A DNA stretch of 64,000 nucleotides, taken from the NCBI GenBank assembly GCA_017893485.1, contig CM030366.1, positions 98,515,085 through 98,579,084 of the forward strand, written 5' to 3'. How positions within the stretch are numbered: position 1 is the first letter of the stretch; every line of letters begins with the position of its first letter. Positions 21,894 through 34,523 of the stretch are shown here, in pieces. This DNA comes from Hemerocallis citrina. Its lineage: Eukaryota; Streptophyta; Magnoliopsida; Asparagales; Asphodelaceae. Under the pieces are notes generated by a model. It saw only the letters and a list, made by a program, of their open reading frames with translations. It was not told the origin of the DNA and did no database searches. The position numbers were made by a program, and so were the translations under genes.

Positions 21894-22545
21894 CGCACCT
21901 CACCGAAATTATTAATGAAGCATTAACGAAGTACAAGCTTAACATAATACAAACTACATCTACTCAGTCTAACAATTACACCACAAGAAACCAAAATACC
22001 TCCCAAAATACAAAGAACCAAGCCCTAAATGACCATCCAAGAAGAACAGACAACCATACATCCCTTGTAGAATTACCAACAGCAAGCCATCTCCTGACTT
22101 TACAACCGCCCGATCCACTACTTCGACGTGGCCGGCGGTACAAGCCTCGTACAGCTACCCCGCATTATCCATGCGCAGCTTCTTCCTTACTCCTGTCGTA
22201 CCTGTCCAATCATTGATTAGAGACCCAATTTTATTCAATAATACACGGCAAGTACAGTTTATGCTACGAAAGCACGAGTCATTTCTATCTAGCCACAAAG
22301 TCCAAAGACTAGCCGCCACTGTACTATCCCACCCAAGCCTGAAATCTCTATGAATATAATTATCTCTCAAACTACCCCATAGGTCCTCAATGCAACTGGG
22401 CACCTCTACCGTGTCAAAATCCATACCCACCGTTTCCCAGGTAAGTCTCGCCTTAGGACAGGAAATGAAAATATGATGAACGTCCTCCTCCCCTAGGTTA
22501 CATCGTTGACAAGTGACATCAATAGAATGTTTCGTCTCCTAATGT
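21894..22545 (-). mobile_element. 5'-truncated L1-type LINE, zf-RVT region
   Basis: The minus strand encodes the zinc-binding segment that follows LINE reverse transcriptases: CQRCNLGEEDVHHIFISCP, W after a few residues, then LWTLWLDRNDSCF (about 22520 to 22265). The tail runs to 21894 with a terminal AT-rich TTAATGCTTCATTAATAATT-type 3' end. No RT core is present, consistent with 5' truncation during target-primed reverse transcription. The Tork-type copia element inserted into its very end. Confidence 0.75.
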
Positions 22546-22775
22546 TAGTTTTGGATAGTATCGTTTCCATTTTTTGAGTAAATCTTAATGATTTTGAGGA
22601 GGAGATATTGTTCTTAAACTGAAAGTTGCTGTCAGTTTTATTATGTCTACAAAATGCTTTCCGCTCTATATATATGGGTTGTTTCTAGAGTGAGGAAATT
22701 GATGGAGTGGTGGTGGATTTATAAATACTGAGGTCTTACTAAATTTTGTGGATTCCTAGGCTTTATTATCTGAGA
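22546..22775. other. Short unassigned spacer
   Basis: No ORF or repeat that I can support. It lies between the LINE fragment and the 9-bp duplication AGAACTAAA (22776-22784) of MULE element B. Confidence 0.4.
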
Positions 22776-22882
22776 AGAACTAAAGAAAATTTTGCCGCAC
22801 TGCCCCACTTTTTTAAAATATTTAGCGGTCTGCCCCACTTCCCAAAACAATTAGCGATATATCCTTGTGTAGGCCACGTCAG

Positions 22883-23556
22883 CAAGAAACGTTATTGGGA
22901 AAAACGGCATAGGTTATTTCGATGCCGTTCTTCCCAATAACGGCATCTATTTGGAAAAAGAATTGCATGCCGTTATTTGGAATAACGGCATCAGTATATT
23001 TGTCTTACAAGTGTGAATCTTCTAAGTTTAAAAAGTTCTAAGTGTGAAAAAAACTTATAAACAATGCCGTTATCCTGAATAACGGCATTCGAATGACTGA
23101 TGCCGTTATTGGGGATAACGGCATCAGTTATATATCAATATGCACTCTTGCCGTTGTTTGGAAACAGAAAGAATTAATAAAAAGTGAAAAAAAAAAAATT
23201 TAACTGATGTCGTTATTCCGAATAACGGCATCAGTTATAATTTTTTTTTTTTTTTTTACTTATTCATCAGAGAGGTTGAATAATAAGTTACTTTTTTATT
23301 AAAAAAATTTATAACTGATGCCGTTATTCCAAATAACGGCATCAGTATTGAGAATGCCGTTATTTGAAATAACGGCATCTGTTATAAGGTTTTTTATACT
23401 TGCAATTTTTCTTCTAAGTGGAGTCTACAAGCTCTTGAAAAACAAAACAACCTATGCCGTTATTCCAAATAACGGCATGTAATTTTTTTTTCAAACATAT
23501 GCCGTTATTGGGAAGAACGGCATGGAAATAACCTATGCCGTTTTTCCCAATAACGT
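22883..23556. repeat. Palindrome array, CGTTA-N7-TAACG (element B)
   Basis: About 12 copies of GCCGTTATTCCGAATAACGGC and variants (centre TTCCGAA, TTCCAAA, TTTGGAA, TTGGGGA), for example 23211-23227. Most extend to GATGCCGTTA...TAACGGCATC. They are separated by A/T-rich tracts. Each copy carries AACGG in both orientations, the core recognised by plant MYB3R proteins in MSA elements. Confidence 0.9.
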
Positions 23557-23575
23557 TTCTTGCTGACGTGTCCTA

Positions 23576-23840
23576 TGTTGGATATATTGGTATATTCTCT
23601 CTATATAAATATAGCACGTGCATATGTGTAACATGTGTAATGAACGTACAATTGATTGGATATTGGAACACGGGTTTGTGGGCTTATAACCCAATACCCA
23701 AACCAGTATTTAGGAATAAATACTGGCTTGTGATAGCAGTCTAGGTATTCCAATCTTGATACCTAGGGTGAATATCTCAAGCAACTTAGATCTAGAGATA
23801 CCCTAATTCCCAATTGTTAATTTCTCACAAAACCTAACAA
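23576..23840 (+). repeat. 5' LTR of copia element in MULE B
   Basis: 265 bp with TG...CA ends. It contains a TATATAAATA box (about 23602-23611), a likely promoter. Confidence 0.88.
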
Positions 23841-24180
23841 TCTTGAGATATTCAACAAATTAATTTGTGAGATTTGAGAGAGGAGATTTACTGGTCGTCG
23901 CCGTGCGTCGTGCGCCGTCGTAGCCATCGAGGCCATCGTCACCGACGATCGCCATCTTGGTCGACGTCGTCGCTCCCGTAGACGAATGCCGCAACTCCTC
24001 GCCTCCTTCGTGCGAGGCCATCGACGATAAGGCGAGGCGTCGATCTGAGTTCGTGAACAGATCCAGCACTTGCTCCTAGTTGATGCCACCGTTGGGCCTC
24101 CAGCGACCCGCCGCCGCCCCTGACTCCGGCGTCGCTACTAGTCATGGCGTCACCATTGCCAGGCGCAAGGACGCCCCCGC

Positions 24181-27100
24181 TAGTCTCCTCCCTTTCCTCC
24201 GATCTGTGTGAGTGATCGGGTATGGATCTATCCCAGATCCGATTTGTTCATTGAGGATTTGGGTGTTTCTTGTTTGGGGGAAAAGATAAGATCCTTGTGT
24301 AGTTGAGAAATCAACTTGCTGTGATATTGCTTTGTGCATCAGATTTGGTGTTTCGGGGTCAAGAAAGGGGATCTTTGGTGCTCTTGGGATTGATCAGATC
24401 TCGACCTCAGATTGAGTCTATCTATTGGTGTGTAGTGTTTTTGGGTGCAATACAGTATAGATCGGATTTGTTCCTAAACAGACTTGACTCTAATCAACTG
24501 AAGGGGAAGAGACGGTGAAAGATAAGTTCTTTACTTTCCTTATATTAAATTTTTGTTAAATATTTTGCTATGTGCTGGAAGTTCAAAATATTTGTTTTAA
24601 GTTTATGTTTTGAATTATAGAATTACTGTGATGCTAAGTGATTAAGTTAAAGAGTATATTAATCACTTGATTATTTAAATACAAGTTGAACAGTTGTTTT
24701 GGCTATGTGCTAAAATCAAATATCTATTTTTGATAAATTAAACTGTATGTTGACTATAAAATTCGAATCTCCAATTAAATTGTTACTAGAATTAGATTGT
24801 GCTAATAATTTGTTTAATTGGCTAATCTTTAACAATTTGATGAATGTAGGAACTTTAATGTTACCTACAAATTGTGTATGTTGGAGACGATGAATTTGCA
24901 TCATGGTATGATAAGTCTGCACAACGCAGGCTTCTCCATCGAATTTGGAAAAACACTTCTAACTTGAAGTGTCGGTATGATCTACTTTAATTTTCTCAGT
25001 ATTTTTCATGTGATGAATGTGTTAACGTTTTGTGCGTTTGATCATATGATTGAGAGTTTTAGATCATAGTTATTCTCGCTCTGGAAAACTAGCATGTTTA
25101 GGGTTGTTAAGTGTTTCATCATTCTATGTGTATAGATATTTTGACAAATCCATTGTTTGCAGTTTGTGGCAGATTACATATTTGCTTCTCAAAAATTTAA
25201 AATAAAATAAAATTGTATAAGATGTATAACAAATGTCTGTAACTTAGGAGAGATCATCTCTTAATGTAGAATATGACTCTACTAGTTACGTGGTGTTCCA
25301 TCTCGTTCATTGTACTGTGTGTACAAAGTTGAATCATGATATGTTAGTCATTATCTCATTTAGCGTTATGAAGATGATGAAGAACGAGTAAAGGAAAGAA
25401 TTCTTTGCTCAATGTGTTTGAGCTAGTGACATTGTTAGAACCATTAGAGAAAGCAAATAATTTTTGAAAAAAGCGATAGAGTAATTTTGTATTAACGCTT
25501 ATAAAGTGTATATATTGTCAATCGTATGTATAAGTTGAGTTTAACAAATGAGACAATTAATAATAATAGTTCTAATTGTGTTCTTGAACATAGCATAATT
25601 GGCTAAGATTTGAGAACTATATATTCACTTGTTTGTGAGGAAATGAAGTTAAAAGCTATTGAGTCAAAGCTTTAACATCCAAGTTGTTTTGAAACTTAGA
25701 ATCACTATGAACTACATATTAAATTGTTTGTTCTTGTTAAAACTCATAAATGTACTAAATGACACTCCATTAAAATATGACAAATCTGAAAGTTGTGCTC
25801 AGATTATGATCAGTAGAAAATCATTTAGTATAGTCTCTAGGAGCACACAACTTCTTGAGTCAATACATTCTGATATTTATGATCTCAGTAGCTTTGTGAC
25901 TAGATGAGACAATTGTTGGTCAGAAGTATTTTAATCGCTTTTGTAGATGATTAATATAAATCTGTCATATATATGAAGAATGAAGCACTTGTTATTTTTA
26001 ATGAATTAAAAATTATAGTTAAATGTTAAAAATCAAGGGTTCAGTTTTGATAGACGTGGTGAATATGTTTTAACAACGTTTAAGAGAAGTTTGCATTTGA
26101 CATAATCTCTACTGCACTCTACTTACAACAGTTAAACGATATTGATAAAAGTTAGAATCAAACACTTAGTGAAATGTTGAATTCTATATTATTGACTGTT
26201 GTTTGTCTTGTGTAATTATGAGTGATGTTGTATTGTTAATCATATCTCTAATGTGTTACTACACTCTAAATTGAATATACCTTGTAAATCATGGTATGAA
26301 AACACAAACAGTTTTGTTAAAGAGAAAATGTGTGTTGTGATACTTTTGTTAGAGTACATGACCCTAGAAGGCCTAAAGTAGGACCTACAACAAATATTTG
26401 TGTGTGTTTAGAAAGTGCAGAATGTAGCTCTGTGGACAGATGTTGGATCTATCTAATTTGTGTTAGAAGAATCTAGACTTGCAAAGTTTTTTGAGGATAT
26501 GTTCATCAAAGATAAATGTATGAAATAATCTAGTCCTACAGATATGTTCAATGATTCACAGTTAGAATCAAGAACTAGCCTTACTGACACTTGAAAACCT
26601 GAATGACAAATGAGCTAAGAAGAGTCTTTAGTAGACAATGAGATGATTCTGTGTCATACAATAATACTTTAATTTAGTTGATATGCCGAAAGGGACTAAA
26701 ACTATAGTAAGTAAGTGGGGTTTTGTAGAAGAAACTTAATTTTGATTGTTCAGTAGCACTTTTAATGCTTTTTAGTAGCTAACAGATTGACTGAGAAAAA
26801 TGGGGTAGATTTATTTGATGTCTACTCACATGTTTGTTATATTGCTACAATAAGTATTCTTCTTACCCTTACATCTATTGAAAATTTTGTCATTCATAAA
26901 GGATAATTAAAAGGCTTTGTACTTGATGTCTTGTACTGAACAGTTTTGTACTGGAAAGTTTTGAACTAATATGTTTAGTGAACAAGATTTACAATTTATT
27001 AAAATCATGTATATTCTTAAAATATGTATAGCCAACGAATAAATAATTTGACAAATTTTTGAAAGAGCCTAGTCTATGAATCAAGTAATTCAGATCAGTG

Positions 27101-29099
27101 CCTTCAACTTTGTGGTGTGTCAAATATAGTGGCTATTATTTACTTGTTCTGTTGATATACATGTTCTTGGAAGTGACATCTTTATTACAAATGAAGTTAA
27201 AATTGTGCTATCCAAAGAATTCAACATGAAAACCTAGGTAATGTGGACACCATAGGTATAAGGGTGAGTTTTCAGTTTTCTTGTTATAACTCTTAGTCAA
27301 ACTCATCAAATCAAAATGTGTTTCAAAAGTAGAGATATAGTGATTGAAAGAAAGTGTGTTTTGAAACACCTTATGATTATGATAAAAGGTTGATACCTAA
27401 TAATGGTGCAACTATGAGACATGTAGATCATCCTAAAGGAATTGACAGTCTCATGTATACAAAGATCTGCACTAGAATAGACATAGCCTTTGAGGTAGGT
27501 ATGATCTGCAAATTCACTAATAATTCCATACACATTTGAGTGCCCTTAAGAGGCTAATGAGATACCTGAGTGGTATTCAAGAGTTTGCTTTGTGCTACTC
27601 TAGTCATTCTTCGAATGAATGGCTGATCTGATACATTATGTTGCTCAGAATTTAGTGAAAGTCGATAACTAGTAGATATGTGTTTACACTAGGAGAAACA
27701 GAAATGTTATGGAAATAAAAAACAAACAGGCACTGTGCTATCATCCATAAAATCAGACCTCTATGTGTAATCCTCTGCAGGGAAAAAGGCTGAGTGGACT
27801 GAAGAAATTGTTGCTAGTTATCCATTAAGAAGTTTAAACAGCTCTCTAATTCTGTTATGCGACTATCAAGCTACAATGCACTGTAGCTCATAACTCACTC
27901 TATAATAGTAAGAGGAGTATATTAAGGCTTAAAGAAGCCTAGTTGAACTTTCTCATAGATAAAGTGCAATTGCGACAAGTATGGCTAATGCTCTTACTAA
28001 GAGACTTGAAAGTGATCTAATTATCAAAACTGTGGGGGAAAGTGGAGTTGAAAGCTATTGAGTAAAAAGCTTTAACATCCAAGTTGTTTTGAAATTTAGA
28101 ATCCAATTGGAGCCATAGAGAAGTTCAAACTTAAGCATCAATTTTAGGCAGTTGACATGTTTTAGATAATTTTGATGATTCGACATAAATTCCACAAATA
28201 TATAATGTCATTCCAATTTTGATGGTATTATATATCTAGAAAATTTACTTAGAATAATCATATTATTCCAATACGAAACATAAAAACTTGTCGATGTGTT
28301 TCCGATGAATAAATTGTCCTAAATATCATTCCAATTTTGATGATATGTCTTTTATGGATACATATTTCATTCCAATTTTGATGATTCAATGTTAAACCAT
28401 GATTGAAACGGCAGTCTTTTCATTCCAATATGAAACATAGTATGGTTCTTGTGTAGAAACTATAAAGTTCATGTACTTTACTTATTAAAGATACTTGATT
28501 GTGATGCTTGCGTTACATTTTTGCTAAGCTAATTATGAATTGTACTAAGTTCCTTTGTGGAACTAGATACTTTGTGAAATTGTTTGAATTCTTAGAGATG
28601 TGTCTCTTGATATTCTTGTTTTCAATAAACTAGCAAAGATGGAGGAGTTGAATCTGTCAACATAGATTTCAAAAATAATGATTTGCTCAAAATGGAGGAG
28701 TAAACATAAAGCAGTGTGCAAGGATAGAATTTCAATTTATTTTTTTTGAGAATAAATTAGTCACTTGCTTGGTAAAACTTCTATTGAGTTTAAGACTCTT
28801 GTGTTCATGAGCTTAAAACTCATATTTTGTTCTTGAAGTTTATTTGCTTTGTTTGATTTTGAAACTATGACAGATTATTCCAGTTGGTTTAGTCTTTGTG
28901 AACTATTCTGAATTGGATATGGTTTGGAACTAATTAATTATATTGGTTTAGTCTTGATTGAACTATTCAGTTTTATAATTCTATTGATTCTTGTGAAACT
29001 ATACCTTTATGATACTTTTCATTTATGGACTGCTATCAGCCAGTCAGTTGTATACTGATCTGATGAGATAATACTGTACTTTATATATTGAGAATATAG
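24181..29099. other. Degenerate interior of copia element
   Basis: Besides the two copia fragments there is a direct repeat: AAAGCTATTGAGT...AAGCTTTAACATCCAAGTTG occurs at about 25651-25690 and again at 28051-28095. A CATTCCAATTTTGATGAT-type word recurs five to six times in 28210-28440. The surrounding sequence has stops in every frame. Confidence 0.6.
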
Positions 29100-29107
29100 G
29101 AGGAGAT

Positions 29108-29373
29108 TGTTGGATATATTGGTATATTCTCTCTATATAAATATAGCACGTGCATATGTGTAACACGTGTAATGAACGTACAATTGATTGGATATTGGAA
29201 CGCGGGTTTGTGGGCTTATAACCCAATACCCAAACCAGTATTTAGGAATAAATACTGGCTTGTGATAGCAGTCTAGGTATTCCAATCTTGATACCTAGGG
29301 TGAATATCTCAAGCAACTTAGATGTAGAGATAAACCCTAATTCCCAATTGTTAATTTCTCACAAAACCTAACA
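29108..29373 (+). repeat. 3' LTR of copia element in MULE B
   Basis: 266 bp, nearly identical to the 5' LTR, preceded by the purine tract ATAGGAGGAGAT. Confidence 0.88.
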
Positions 29374-29472
29374 TCCTAAACAAGGGCATATCGCTAATTA
29401 TTTTGGAAAGTGGAGCAGAGTGCTAAATATTTTCAAAAATTGGGGTAGTACGGCAAAATTCTCAGAACTAAA

Positions 29473-30799
29473 TGTTATTGGTTTTGTGTATAGCCTACCT
29501 AAATAATAATTTTCAGTTAAAATCGAAAGCTTTTAAATATGTAAAAGTCGTTTTTTTTAATGTATAAAATAATATATTTTCCGTTTCTTTATTAAATTTC
29601 ACTAAATTTTCACTGAACTAGATATGAAGCTCAGATGAACGATTTTAGTGGGTCTCCATTGAATTAAAATTTTGTGTTTAGATTGGAGGACCGATAGGAA
29701 TTACTGTTTTCAAAGAGGTTCCCTGTAACTTGGCATTATTACTTAATTATCGGTGAGGATATGCTTAAACATTTCATATTTCATGTGAGATTGTCAGTTG
29801 CTTTGTCTGTGTAGTGTATTTGTCAAGGTCGAAAGGTATGCAGATGATTTTGGTACATGGAGTAGGAAGAAGAACATGAATGACATTTGTCTCATAGTAT
29901 GACACAGATGCAGGAAAGTGCTTGTGGCAATTCTGTGGAGTATTTGACGAGCCAGCAATGAATGCAGGAAAGTGCAAGGTACCGAAGAGTGATTGCTAAG
30001 ACTAAACAACCACCAAAATTGATTCAGGGCTAATTGTGGTGCAGTCGGGGGGAATACTGTGTGGCCGAAATAGATTCAAGAGGCGCCGCGTGGATGAGAT
30101 AGATGAGGTCAAGGACAGGCCAATGATGGCGATATAGTGGACGGAGATGATGGCGATGACGGTGAACTCGAATATGGGTGGCAGGACCGTGATAAGTTGA
30201 GGAAGACGAATACGGATGGAGGAATTTTTTAAAAAAGAAATTATCATGACATCACATAGATTACATCTTGACATACTTTTCTAAACGATCAAGTGGTTCT
30301 TGTTATCTTATATATCAAATCATATGGATATTTTATTTAGAAGATTTAATCCAAAATGAAGAAACTAACATAATTAGTGGGTGCACAATTTTCAGACCGT
30401 TTAAAAATATAAATGACGGAAATATCCTTTTAAAGAAAAAAGAGAAATTAATCCACTTTTTAAGGGGTTGTCTAATTATTATTATAGTAGTTACTAGTTT
30501 GTATCATAGAAGAACTTAAATTGTTCTGGCTTCGCTCTGGAAGTGAAGTTTCCCTCTCATAAAAAAGGCACTTGTAATTTTTATAAGTATACTAGAGGAT
30601 CGAAGATCATTTTTTAGTATAAATTAAATAATACTAACAATAGATTCTGGCTTTGTAAATCTAAATACATTTTCTGCTAGAACCTTGTTGTATGGAAAGA
30701 AATATATATATATATATATACAATAAGAGACATCGAATAAGTATGTACATACACAATAAAAATGACAAGTTCTACAGATTTTAAATGAGAGGGCCAGGG
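29473..30799. other. Spacer with a fragment of ERF-like tail
   Basis: No intact gene. At 30081-30114 the sequence matches 16068-16101 of the ERF relic in 32 of 34 positions (encoding [11 protein letters not shown]), so two pieces of related sequence lie 14 kb apart. The rest includes a small TA microsatellite near 30703-30720 and nothing that I recognise. Confidence 0.5.
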
Positions 30800-30807
30800 G
30801 TGTAGAC

Positions 30808-31315
30808 TAGCATTGGTATCGGGTCGGGTCGGGTCAGGTTGGGTCCTTCACTACCCGGACCCGGACCCGGTCCTCGACGGGTTAAAAAATTGGATCCGGA
30901 CCCGGATGCGTGATGACCGGATCCGGTTTGGTCCTATTAAAATGTTCCTACCCGTTCGGGTAGGAGCGGGAGTGTGAGTGGCGAGCGGAGGCGGCGAGTG
31001 GATGATTTAGACTAGATGAGAGAAGAAAAATGCATAAGTTTTGAGTTGAAAGAGAAAGATTTAGAATTGAGGAGGAAGGAGGGGAGGGATGAGGATATAA
31101 TATTTATTTTTATGTTGATTTTTGGGTTTTTTTTAACGGGTCCGGGTCCGGGCCGGGTCTCTTTTGAGCGGACCCGGACCCGGACCCAAAAGTACAATGG
31201 GTCCCATTTTAGGACCCGGGCCCGAACTTGGATAGGCCGAGTTAGTTCCGGTCCAATACCGGGTCCGGGTCGGGTCCAGTTCAAATCCGAGTTTTGGGTA
31301 TTTATACCAATGCTA
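30808..31315. mobile_element. GC-rich hAT MITE
   Basis: Inverted termini TAGCATTGGTAT (left) and ATACCAATGCTA (right) are flanked by GTGTAGAC (30800-30807) and GTGCAGAC (31316-31323), an 8-bp duplication with one mismatch. Both ends carry GGGTCGGGTCC/GGACCCGGACCC arrays, the subterminal repeats typical of plant hAT MITEs. At 508 bp it has no transposase. Confidence 0.85.
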
Positions 31316-31323
31316 GTGCAGAC

Positions 31324-31663
31324 ATACTGTTACATAGTTCTATATTTCTTTAATTAGGGCATGCATTAACCTCCTGATCTTGTTTTTCTCTTTTTTATAA
31401 ACACGAAAGCAAATAAAAACCAAACTACACCTCACACAGTATCTATAGGGTTGTTCATTAGGTCGGGTTTACCCCGAACCTGCTGGAACCTAACCCATAA
31501 ATAAAAGGTAAAAAAAAACCACCCTTCAAAACCCTCCCAAACCCGAATAAAAAAAACCCTACCGAATTTTTCTTTTAAGGGGTGGACTTCATACTTTAGT
31601 AAACCCACCTGAACTAAACACGGACACGAACCCGAACCTACCCGACCCACCAGCCCAAAATAT
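31324..31663. other. Spacer with GGGTCGGGT-like sequence
   Basis: 31440-31645 has further ACCCGACC/GGTCGGGTT sequence resembling hAT subterminal repeats, possibly one end of another MITE cut by MULE C. CCAAAATAT (31655-31663) would be the left 9-bp duplication of MULE C. I found no matching right copy. Confidence 0.45.
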
Positions 31664-31746
31664 GAATTTTTACCAAACTATCCCACTTTTTGTAAGTATG
31701 TATGAAACTATCCCTGTTTGAAAATTTAATTCCAAAACATTCCTGT

Positions 31747-31964
31747 CGCTAATGGGGTTAATGAGTCTAGTAGTTTCCCTAGCGTTAACCCCGTTAGCGT
31801 GCTGATGGGGTACAACTTTTCACCCCGTTAACGGGGTTAACGTTTTTAGTAGGCACAGTGGGCAGACTTTTTCAAAGAGTGGTTTCACTTGAAAATAACC
31901 TAGTGTAGGCACACTAACCCCGTTAGCGTGCCTATTTAAACCAGGCGCGCTAACCGTGTTAGCG
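31747..31964. repeat. Palindrome array 1 of element C
   Basis: Five 17-bp dyads: 31747-31763, 31783-31799, 31826-31842 (CGTTAACGGGGTTAACG), 31912-31928 and 31948-31964 (CGCTAACCGTGTTAGCG). All fit CGYTA-N7-TARCG with at most one or two changes. The centre differs from that of element A. Confidence 0.88.
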
Positions 31965-32321
31965 TGTGTCATTTGGGTGAGTTTTAAATTAAACACGCTG
32001 ATAGGTAACATCATTATACTTTAAGTGTCTCTTTCTTCTCTTTCTCCCCCAATTTCGGAACCCAACTCCAAAATCCTAGCATCCCAATTGTAGATCTTAG
32101 TCCAAAATTACTCTACAAAATCTTAAAGGGATATTTTTCTTCTTCTCTCACATTCATCTTCTTCTTCTCTGACACTATATCCTCCCACTTTGAAAACCCT
32201 AAATCCATGTTTGGGCTTTTCTTAGTTTGGGGATTTACATAGCGGATTTTTTGTTAACCCATTCACTACCCCATCTTCTTCAAGCTCGAAATTTCCCATC
32301 TTTTCTAATCATCCAATTGAA

Positions 32322-32403
32322 GGTATGATTTTTATATCATTTTATGGGATACATTTTGTATAGTAGATATTGAATTGTTTTTTTTTGTAAAAATATGTAT
32401 AGG
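32322..32403 (+). other. Probable 5' leader intron of MULE transposase
   Basis: GAAG|GTATGATTTT and TATGTATAG|GTATGG are consistent splice sites just ahead of the ATG at 32405. This is predicted from sequence only. Confidence 0.45.
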
Positions 32404-34461
32404 TATGGATTATGATTTTCCTGTTTGGCTTTATTTTGGTGGTGAGATTATCCGTGACCCAAAAATAGGTTGTTCTTATAGTACCGTTGATCCCGAAATA
32501 ATTTGGATATCTTGTACAATCACAATGGAAGAACTTGTAGAGAAGGTTTATGAGGTCACTAATTGGGATAGAGAACAATGGAAGATTAAAATTTTAGCCC
32601 GTTATGCAGCGGGAAAAGGTGATGGCCAATATTTTATGACTGTACCCGTAGGAAACGACAACTCTCTGAAGTCCATGATTGGTAGAACACTTGATCTGAA
32701 TTTTAGTTGGTTTGCACTAGAGCTATATATTCAGCAAATTGAAAATATTAATGCCCAACGACATGCTAACCCTGGTTCAAGCTCTGCTCATGAATTCCCG
32801 ATCCGTAAGATTGTTTCGAATCCAGTTCAAACATCCAAAGAAATCCCTCCGTCCTCACAAGAACACACCTTTCCAAATACTACAAGCCTGGATCATACTG
32901 AATTTGAATTGCCAGGTCAACCAAATTTGGATAATGATTTTTTTCCGAATACCAATTTTTTCGGGATTTTTGAAAATGCTACCGTTAATAATAATTTAGT
33001 TGATGATGAAGAAGGAGACAAAGAAACAGATGATGAAGATGAAGCGGGATTACATAATGAAGATGAGAAAGAAATAGACGAATATTTGAATATTAATATA
33101 AATGAGAGTATTGATGTCGATGTGAACTTTACTGATGGCTTTAATAATGTCAATGCTCATGTTACCGAGGAAATGGCACAAAGTGCGAGAGTAAATCATG
33201 GTCCACAAGAATCGTCCGATTCATCTACCGTAGATGAGTTCTACATTTGGGAAGAGTTTCAAAGTAAAGAATCGATTCAACATGCGTTAAAGTTGTACTC
33301 CATCAACAAACATTGGGAATTTATCACAATAAAATATTCACCTACCATCTTTGTTGTAAAATATAAATTGGCTCCGAGAAAACATACACTCGAGGAGTTG
33401 GTGCAAATCCCATCGGTTGCAAGTGAGGGTGGTTGTTCGTGGCGATTACATGCAATTGTTCCGAAGGGCCGGACAAATTTTGCGGTTAAAAAACTAGTAG
33501 GGCCGCATACATGTGTGAATCTCGCATTGAGTCAAGACCTTGCAAAGTTGATGTTAAACTTGTATGCAGTTTGATTATGAATGTTGTGAAGGCTCATATA
33601 GGAATTACACCCCGTGCAATTATTGAGATAGTCAAACTTAAATTGAATTATCAGATATCTTATAGGAAGGCTGGGATTGCAAAGCAGAAATCTATTAAGA
33701 AGTTGTATGGATCATTTGAAGAGGCGTACACTAAGTTGTCTTTACTTCTATCAGCAATACAGCAGCAAATCCAGGAACTGTTGTCCATTGGGATAAGTAT
33801 GAGTCTGGTCCCGGAGAAGAAACATTCAGGGGTGTGTTTTGGGCATTTCGTGATTCAATTGAAGGGTTTAAGTGCTGCAGACCTGTTATTAGTGTTGATG
33901 GAACACACTTGTATGGTAAATATAAGGGTTGTTTGTTAATAGCAGTCGCATCGGATGCGAATGATTGTTTGTTCCCATTTACTTTCGCAATAGTTGACGG
34001 AGAGAGTGTTTATACATGGACATGGTTTATGAGCTGTATTCGTTTCTACGTCACGGATCGGTTTGGTTTATGTGTTATATTTGATCGCCACGCAGGTATT
34101 TTGGTCGCCATGGAATCGCAGAATGGTGCATGGAACGAACTTGTAACACATCGAATTTGTAAAATACCGAAAATACTTGTTTTTATATATTTGTGGTGGA
34201 GAAAATTATTTTTGATATATTTTATTTAAATATTGATACTGGTATGGATATTTGTGGTAGATTGGTATTATTGATATATTGGAGCTACGAGTTGAAATTT
34301 TATGTGAAGAGATATTGTTTATTTTTATTTTATTTTATAATTTTGGAGGATTATTATGCGATAAATTTAGTGTATTTTGTACTGTTCGTATTATTAAAGG
34401 ATAGAGTTGGGGTTTAATTGAAATATTTTGGGAGATTGGGGACTTATATGTAAATATTCTT

Positions 34462-34464
<3 letters not shown>

Positions 34465-34520
<56 letters not shown>
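34465..34520. repeat. (TA)n microsatellite
   Basis: About 55 bp of alternating TA. It produces artefactual ORFs rich in IYIYIY. Confidence 0.9.

Positions 34521-34523
<3 letters not shown>

Larger units (their letters stand above)
23576..29373 (+). mobile_element. Coding-dead Ty1/copia element inside MULE B
   Basis: Short LTRs (23576-23840 and 29108-29373, TGTTGGATATATTGG...CCTAACA) are flanked by the perfect duplication TCCTA (23571-23575 and 29374-29378). The LTRs differ at only about five positions. A GC-rich leader (about 23880-24180) is followed by mostly non-coding sequence. Surviving copia pieces are an integrase-like SIHSDIYD (about 25870-25893) and an RT/RNase H junction DHPKGIDSLMYTKICTRIDIAF (about 27423-27495). 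The polypurine tract is AGGAGGAGAT just before the 3' LTR. The element cannot have encoded its own functions when it inserted. Confidence 0.88.
22785..29463. mobile_element. MULE family element B (with nested copia)
   Basis: Inverted ends GAAAATTTTGCCGCACTGCC and, from the right, GAGAATTTTGCCGTACTACC, flanked by a perfect 9-bp duplication AGAACTAAA (22776-22784 and 29464-29472), the Mutator signature. The inverted match continues for about 150 bp, through TTAGCGATAT and CAGCAAGAAACGTTATTGGG to the first palindromes. Without the copia insertion (23576-29373 plus one TCCTA) the element is about 0.9 kb and non-coding, consisting mostly of a palindrome array. Its terminus CCCCACTTTTT.AAA.TATTTA is related to those of elements A and C. 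Confidence 0.9.

Noticed and set aside
23817..24145. GC-rich minus-strand ORFs (up to 90 residues) after the copia 5' LTR
   Set aside because: The position fits the leader of the retroelement, the strand is opposite to the element, and there are no domains.
31655..31663. CCAAAATAT as the left target duplication of MULE C, with a right copy to define the element end
   Set aside because: No second copy adjoining an inverted GAATTTTTACC end was found in the window, so the right boundary is left open.
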